Source: Anthostomella pinea (taxonomy: Eukaryota; Ascomycota; Sordariomycetes; Xylariales; Xylariaceae). Taken from it: a stretch of 64,000 bases of DNA. The DNA lies in the NCBI GenBank assembly GCA_963556695.1, contig CAUWAG010000020.1, positions 3,224,001 to 3,288,000 of the forward strand. Reading direction: 5' to 3'. The position numbers and the translations under genes were made by a program. The notes under the pieces were generated by a model. The model did no database searches and was not told where the DNA came from. It saw only the letters and a list, made by a program, of their open reading frames with translations. This document shows, one piece after another, positions 62,367-64,000 of this stretch. Positions within the stretch are counted from its first letter, which is position 1; each line of letters starts with the position of its first letter.

Positions 62367-62570
62367 TGTTGGATCCATGCGATTCCAGACTGCAAACCAT
62401 CTATACCAAGACCCACATGTATGATTAGATAAGATAAGATAGTGGATTGAGAGGGCACTTGGCCAGACCTTCGAGTCCAGCTAGATTCCTCTCAATCCAA
62501 CCATCAGCAACATCATGACCTTGACCCCATACTCGAGTATTATGATTGATCGTTCAAGCCTGTTCCAACA
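62367..62570 (+). mobile_element. solo LTR (204 bp) with 5-bp target duplication
   Basis: Ends are the inverted TGTTGGA...TCCAACA, flanked by perfect CTATT repeats at 62362-62366 and 62571-62575. The length, ends and duplication size fit a Ty1/copia- or Ty3-type LTR left by recombination. It shares TTGGATCC with one end of the LTR at 48432 but is otherwise different. Confidence 0.85.
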
Positions 62571-62646
62571 CTATTACTACTTAAAAACATTACGACTTAA
62601 ATAATATTTAAAAACAAGTAGTATTATTACTTAATAACAAGTACTA

Positions 62647-62690
62647 ACGTAGGTCACAAGCGAGCGGCAATTACAAGCGAGCGGCAACTT
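62647..62690 (+). repeat. probable left terminal/subterminal repeat of the pogo element
   Basis: CACAAGCGAGCGGCAA and TACAAGCGAGCGGCAA occur in tandem just upstream of the transposase ATG. ACGTAGG follows a TA that could be the target duplication at 62645-62646. The right end lies beyond the window, so the inverted repeat cannot be confirmed. Confidence 0.45.
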
Positions 62691-62744
62691 TTCACCAGCC
62701 ACCCAACCTTTCAATCAAGGCTCCTAATTGATCAACCAATAATA

Positions 62745-64000
62745 ATGGCATTGCGTTATAACGAATCAGACTTACAGCTTGCTGTCCAAGCTAAGCGACG
62801 CGACCCTCATATTACCATTGGCAAGCTTTCTAAGACTTTCCATGTCCCATACAATACCTTGAAGGCTAGAATCGCCGGCCGACCATCACGACGCGATAGC
62901 ATGCCTAATTCTTTGAAACTTACGGTTTCTGAAGAGAATGCCATTTGTTCCTTCATAATCGACCTGGATGCGCGAGCATTTCCGCCCCGGTACACTTATG
63001 TTGAAGATATGGCAAATCAATTGTTGGCGGCGCGCGGGGCTGGACGCGTTGGAAAGAACTGGACGGCGAACTTCATCAAACGTACACCAGGCCTCCGGAT
63101 GCGTTTTCATCGGAGGATGGACTACGAGAGGGTCTTGAACGAAGATCCGGACGCGTATTGCGCGTGGTTTTGCCAAGTTGTGGCGGCAATCGCGAAACAT
63201 GGTATCCAAGACGCAGATATTTACAACTTCGACGAGACTGGGTTTATGATGGGCATTATTGGGTCCGGCATGGTCATTACAAGCGCCGAAAGACGTGGTA
63301 GGCCTAGACAAGCCCAGCAAGGCAACAGGGAATGGTCTACAGCAATTTCTGCTGTCAATGCTGATGGTTGGGTGGTCCCGCCGTTCATCATTCTACAGGG
63401 CAAAACCCACCTCACGTCATGGTATCGCGACACGACATTACCACGCGATTAGAAGGTGGCCGTGTCCGATAATGGGTGGACTACGAACGAGATTGGGTTG
63501 GAATGGATTCGGCATTTCGACAAGTATACCAGACCACGTATGACTGCCGGTAAACGCCTCCTCATCCTAGATGGTCACGAAAGCCACCATTCCCAGATCT
63601 TTGAGAGATATTGCCAGAACAATAGCATTATTACCCTTTGTATGCCTGCCCACTCGTCACACAGGCTCCAGCCTTTAGATGTCAGTTGTTTTAGCCCGCT
63701 CAAACGAGCGTACGGTCGCATGATTGAGGATCTCATGCGGCGTCATATAACCCATGTTTCGAAAGAGGACTTCCTTGCAGCGTTTTGTGAAGCACACAAC
63801 GCTGCTATGACGCCAGGGAACATTTGAGCAGGTTTCAGTACCACTGGGCTTGTTCCTTTTGACCCAGAAAGTGTCATTTCGAAACTGGATGCTGTCGCTG
63901 TCGTACGAACACCGTCGCCAGACCCCAATCTGCCACCCACTACTTGGACTTTGAAGACGCCTACCACCATCAACGAAGCGGTCAACCAATCGGTTCATAT
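62745..64000 (+). pseudogene. Fot1/pogo-family transposase, broken, runs off the end
   Basis: A Tc1/mariner-superfamily DDD transposase of the fungal Fot1/pogo type. From ATG 62745 the frame encodes an N-terminal psq helix-turn-helix (LSKTFHVPYNTLKARIAG), a CENP-B-like helix-turn-helix, and the catalytic core: YNFDETGF (Asp about 163), LILDGHESHHS and SHRLQPLDVSCFSPLKRAY. All three acidic residues are present. Two stops interrupt the same frame: TAG at 63450-63452, where TGG is expected before VSDNGWTTNEIG, and TGA at 63825-63827, where CGA (Arg) would fit. Each is one transition, as RIP would make. The frame continues to base 64000, so the C-terminus is cut by the window. The copy is non-autonomous as it stands. 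Confidence 0.88.

Overview
The window reads as nuclear DNA of a filamentous ascomycete (Pezizomycotina, probably a Sordariomycete). The evidence is short introns with GTAAGT-like donors and CTAAC branch points, a fungal cytoplasmic dynein heavy chain, SVF1, CYS3, mitochondrial uL11m and a divergent histone H4 variant. Fungal-only families are also present, and so are Fot1/pogo and LTR elements and an AT-rich block with a RIP-like signature (CpA and TpG scarce, CpG kept). No species can be named from sequence alone.

Layout. 1-2.4 kb and 18.3-21.6 kb hold three related genes (copies A, B, C) of an unrecognised family, plus relics of another B-type copy, joined by duplicated 5' flanks. All three share a twin intron whose second donor is split by the first intron (a [D1] stwintron). 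Between them, 2.6-12.1 kb is accessory DNA: a NACHT/STAND-like gene with an apparent DUF7708 region and no Walker A motif; a decayed DUF7025-type AAA+ ATPase arranged head to head with it and carrying a solo LTR; and a DUF7726-type gene with a C-terminal relic behind it. CYS3 (13.2 kb) and an NmrA-like gene (15.4 kb) follow.

22.3-35.4 kb is the intact cytoplasmic dynein heavy chain (three exons, 4353 aa predicted). Then come a FAR1-type polyglutamine regulator (36.4-38.3 kb), an F-box/2EXR-like protein (40.5 kb) and a C2H2 zinc-finger protein (43.5-46.7 kb).

48.3-51.4 kb is an AT-rich, gene-free block with a solo LTR and a roughly 1-kb (AAAT)n array. Right of it lie a GNAT-like membrane protein (53.9 kb), a six-exon histone H4 variant with a 16-nt exon (55.4-56.2 kb), SVF1 (59.0-60.4 kb) and uL11m (60.8 kb). 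The window ends in a Fot1/pogo transposase broken by two transition-type stops, with a solo LTR just upstream.

The housekeeping genes are intact. Single-base frame breaks, stops and insertions concentrate in the accessory genes (copies B and C, the NACHT-like gene, the AAA+ gene, the DUF7726 gene). Exon joins were worked out by hand from splice motifs, reading frame and remembered family sequences; no searches were run.
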